DNA of 9,006 nucleotides from SZUA-584 sp964607965 (GTDB taxonomy: Bacteria > Bacillota > Clostridia > Christensenellales > SZUA-584), in NCBI GenBank assembly GCA_964607965.1, contig CAZSMH010000072.1, positions 1 through 9,006 on the forward strand, given 5' to 3'. Made by a program: the position numbers and the translations under genes. The notes under the pieces are model-generated. The model ran no database searches, was not told the origin of the DNA, and was given only the letters and a program-made list of their open reading frames with translations. This document shows positions 6,993-9,006 of this stretch, piece by piece (the stretch's first letter is position 1; each line of letters starts with the position of its first letter).

Positions 6993-8135
6993 ATGCAGTA
7001 TCGTCAAATCGGCAGAACGGATAAAAAATGCAGTATAATAGGGCTTGGCTGCGAGCATCTTGACGGCAAGCCCTATAAACAAGTGCAAGATACCATTCAC
7101 AATGCCCTGGAATACGGTATCAATTACATGGACGTTTTTATGCCAGGGAGAGAAATTCGTCAAAACATCGCAAAAGCGCTGGGCAGCCGGAGAAAGGATG
7201 TGTTCATCCAGGGGCATATTGGCTCCACCGACATAAAACAGCAGTATGACATCAGCCGTGATTTACCGACTGTAAAACGCTATTTCGAAGATTGTCTGCG
7301 AATATTTGGCGGGTATATCGATTATGGTATGCTTTTTTTTGTCGATTCGGAAGATGACTACCGCAGTGTTTTTGAAGGCGGCCTTGCTGATTATGCACAA
7401 ACACTTAAGCAAAATGGGGATATAGGACACATCGGTTTCAGTTCTCATAATCCGGAAATCGCCGCAAAAGTGGTACAAAGCGGTCTGGCAGAAGTTATGA
7501 TGTTCAGTATCAATCTGGCCTTTGACCTGTGCCCTCCAGAAACGTATACGCTTGATGCGCTAGAGCAGGATTGGGAGGATGCCGATTTCCGCGGACTGGA
7601 TCCAAAGCGGGCGTCTTTGTACACGCTTTGCGAGAAAAAAGGTGTAGGCATCAGCGTAATGAAAACGCTTGGTGCAGGAAAACTGATTTCAACAGAGCAT
7701 ACGCCGTTCTCAAAACCCATGACGGTAAAACAATGCATCCATTATGCTCTTAGCCGCCCGGCCGTGTTCAGCACGCTTATAGGATGCCAGACCGGTACCG
7801 AAGTAAGGGATGTTATTGGATACTTAAAAGCGGACGATACAGAAAAAGATTACACGCAGTTTTTTGGCGAACTAAATAACGACTTTAAAGGACATTGCGT
7901 TTACTGCAGCCATTGCCTTCCCTGTCCAGCCGACATCGACATCGCCGCAGTCAACAAATATCTTGATATCGCAAAATTGGACGAAAAGAACATTCCGCCC
8001 TCGGTACGGTCTCATTATAGCAGCCTTGCGCACAACGGTGCCGACTGCATATCTTGCGGTAACTGTGAAAAACGCTGTCCGTTTGGTGTCCCGATAATCG
8101 AGAATATGTCGAAGGCGGCAAAACTCTTCACTTAA
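6993..8135 (+). CDS. Aldo/keto reductase-like protein with C-terminal ferredoxin-type domain
   Basis: Predicted cytoplasmic oxidoreductase, 380 residues: a TIM-barrel aldo/keto reductase-like domain (about 1-280) fused to an iron-sulfur tail (about 295-380), the COG1453-type layout. The N-terminus MQYRQIGRTDKKCSIIGLG and IGHIGFSSHNPEIA (144-157) are typical. The tail has clusters CVYCSHCLPCP (Cys302, 305, 308, 311) and CISCGNCEKRCP (Cys352, 355, 358, 362), enough for two [4Fe-4S] centres. Asp47 of the usual catalytic tetrad is kept, but the expected Tyr lies in VFMPG (48-52), the Lys of the usual ATKxG reads IQGHIG (72-77), and the His of the strand reading GMLFFVD (112-118) is absent. Classical carbonyl reduction is therefore doubtful. 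ATG 6993 follows AAAGGA (6977-6982) by 10 bases; a TTG at 6984 is too close to that site. It appears to be a single-gene unit; the substrate is unknown. Confidence 0.9.
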   Translation: MQYRQIGRTDKKCSIIGLGCEHLDGKPYKQVQDTIHNALEYGINYMDVFMPGREIRQNIAKALGSRRKDVFIQGHIGSTDIKQQYDISRDLPTVKRYFEDCLRIFGGYIDYGMLFFVDSEDDYRSVFEGGLADYAQTLKQNGDIGHIGFSSHNPEIAAKVVQSGLAEVMMFSINLAFDLCPPETYTLDALEQDWEDADFRGLDPKRASLYTLCEKKGVGISVMKTLGAGKLISTEHTPFSKPMTVKQCIHYALSRPAVFSTLIGCQTGTEVRDVIGYLKADDTEKDYTQFFGELNNDFKGHCVYCSHCLPCPADIDIAAVNKYLDIAKLDEKNIPPSVRSHYSSLAHNGADCISCGNCEKRCPFGVPIIENMSKAAKLFT

Positions 8136-8151
8136 AGACCGTCGGGCATTG

Positions 8152-8415
8152 ATGTCTAATCCCATGGAACTTGCTACCAAGGCTCCGTTGAAAAATTGGC
8201 AGAGCAGATGCACGTTTTCACGATTTGCGTCACACATATGCTGTAACAGCATTAAAGGAAGGCGATGACATTAAAACAGTACAGACTAACTTAGGTCACG
8301 CTAGTGCATCGTTTACATTGGATGTATACGGTCATGTTAGCCAAAGATGAAGGCTGAATCAGCATCTAGAATGGAAGCGTTTATAAATAATATTAGGCTT
8401 GCAAATAAATTTTAG
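8152..8415 (+). pseudogene. C-terminal remnant of a phage-type tyrosine integrase, frameshifted
   Basis: Remains of a tyrosine recombinase, the enzyme that integrates phages and conjugative transposons. In the frame from 8192 to 8346 it reads KIGRADARFHDLRHTYAV, then TVQTNLGHASASFTLDVYGHVS, containing the HxxR box (8219-8230), the LGH box and the Tyr nucleophile in DVYGH. The tail MKAESASRMEAFI to the stop TAG (8413-8415) is in another frame from 8347; the join looks like one missing A at 8342-8346. Upstream, SNPMELATKAPLK (8155-8193) is in that same other frame and joins after one extra A in the run 8191-8195. The catalytic-domain start and the whole N-terminus are absent, so it cannot be active. 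The upstream part of the reading is less certain than the core. It marks a past insertion of mobile DNA directly after the reductase gene. Confidence 0.85.
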
Positions 8416-8427
8416 GAGGTGTATAGC

Positions 8428-8970
8428 ATGATTCCAAAATGTTTTGAAGAAGCGAGAAATAAGTACAAGCCAAAAGATATTAAGTTTCTTTTGATTGCTG
8501 AATCGCCACCAAAATATGATAGTGGCAGATTCTTTTATTTTCTAAATGTAAAAGACCAAGATAGTTTATTCCTAGAAGTAATGAAGGTTTTATACCCATC
8601 ATATTTTAATGAGTATACTATTCCGCAAATTCGCAATAAAAAAGGGGAGTTGTTAAAAGAGTTTAAGGAAGATGGTTTCTATTTAATAGATGCGGTTGAT
8701 ATGCCAATGATAAAGAAAAGTACTAGTTACAAAAAAGGAAGAATAAAAGAATTCTTAACTGAGCTAAAAGAGAAAATAGATAAGTTGATTAATAAAGAGA
8801 CTTTTATAATTTTAATCTCAAGAAATGTTTACGATGTTTGTTATGCAGAATTGAATAAATGTGGATATAACATATCAAATAGAGAGATGATTGATTTCCC
8901 CGGTTCAGGTAAACAGATTAAATTTCGAGAGAAATTTGGAGAATTAATTAGAACATTAGGTTATGAATAA
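8428..8970 (+). CDS. Uncharacterised 180-residue protein, possibly uracil-DNA glycosylase-fold
   Basis: Not recognised with certainty. AGGAGG (8414-8419) lies 8 bases before the ATG at 8428, and overlaps the stop of the integrase remnant; a GTG at 8419 is too close to be the start. The protein is mixed alpha/beta and soluble, with no signal peptide or membrane segment. Visible segments are a beta strand plus loop KFLLIAESPP (19-28), DGFYLIDAVDMP (82-93), a Lys/Glu-rich helix (about 104-124), the strand FIILISRNVYDVCY (126-139), and IDFPGSGKQIKFREKF (155-170). The AESPP loop resembles the GEAPG-like motif of the uracil-DNA glycosylase superfamily and the Phe-Pro-Gly-Ser segment near the end could be its second motif, but neither match is close. 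Base use is clearly more AT-rich than in the sugar genes, consistent with arrival with the adjacent mobile element. Function unknown. Confidence 0.8.
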   Translation: MIPKCFEEARNKYKPKDIKFLLIAESPPKYDSGRFFYFLNVKDQDSLFLEVMKVLYPSYFNEYTIPQIRNKKGELLKEFKEDGFYLIDAVDMPMIKKSTSYKKGRIKEFLTELKEKIDKLINKETFIILISRNVYDVCYAELNKCGYNISNREMIDFPGSGKQIKFREKFGELIRTLGYE

Positions 8971-8976
8971 CCTAAT
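8955..8976. repeat. Perfect inverted repeat spanning the stop codon of the last gene
   Basis: ATTAGGTTAT (8955-8964) and ATAACCTAAT (8967-8976) are exact inverted copies separated by GA, and the TAA stop (8968-8970) lies in the right arm. It is followed by A residues, not T, so it does not qualify as an intrinsic terminator on the plus strand. It may be an mRNA-end structure or a protein-binding site. Confidence 0.7.
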
Positions 8977-8984
8977 AAAAACTT

Positions 8985-9006
8985 ATAAGGGGTAAAATAA
9001 GGGGTA
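8985..9006. repeat. Short 12-base tandem repeat at the right edge
   Basis: ATAAGGGGTA occurs at 8985-8994 and 8997-9006, a 12-base period cut by the window end. The AAGGGG could be a ribosome binding site for a gene beyond the edge or the start of a longer tandem array; the window cannot decide. Confidence 0.5.

Noticed and set aside
7872..8252. Minus-strand frame of 126 codons across the reductase end and integrase remnant
   Set aside because: Both plus-strand readings have specific motifs (cysteine clusters, HDLRHTYA) that account for the same DNA.
8955..8976. Inverted repeat as a terminator for the last gene
   Set aside because: The stem is AT-rich and followed by A residues on the plus strand, with no T tract on either strand in the right place.

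Overview
The window looks like part of a chromosome from a low-to-mid GC Gram-positive anaerobe, most likely of the class Clostridia. The reasons are strong AGGAGG-type ribosome binding sites on almost every gene, near-consensus sigma-A promoters, a lipoprotein-type sugar-binding protein, and an aldo/keto reductase with a ferredoxin-like tail of a type common in anaerobic Firmicutes. The assignment to Clostridia is inference; no species can be named from the sequence.

Positions 43-6703 are a carbohydrate-uptake locus built around one divergent control region (about 2355-2658). To the left on the minus strand lie a DeoR-family regulator and then a CUT2-type (RbsA/MglA-like) sugar ABC ATPase, apparently one transcript that runs off the left edge. 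To the right on the plus strand lies a complete three-gene sugar importer: a ChvE-like lipoprotein that binds the sugar, a two-domain ATPase (MmsA/GguA type) and a membrane permease (MmsB/GguB type). It ends in a clear intrinsic terminator at 6664-6703. A strong hairpin sits between the binding-protein gene and the ATPase gene. The two divergent promoters are both near consensus, and the control region carries several ACAAAC repeats that could be operators for the DeoR regulator. The simplest model is that the regulator senses a sugar-derived signal and controls both transcription units.

Positions 6704-8135 hold a separate monocistronic unit: a promoter region with an inverted repeat over the likely -10, then an aldo/keto reductase-like protein with two C-terminal four-cysteine clusters. 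The usual aldo/keto reductase catalytic Tyr, Lys and His are not where expected, so its chemistry is uncertain.

Positions 8136-9006 are accessory DNA. A broken C-terminal fragment of a phage-type tyrosine integrase abuts the reductase gene. It is followed, with overlapping signals, by a visibly AT-richer gene for an unrecognised 180-residue protein with faint resemblance to the uracil-DNA glycosylase superfamily. This is the likely edge of a decayed mobile element and the least explained part of the window. No tRNA, rRNA, CRISPR array or complete insertion sequence was seen.
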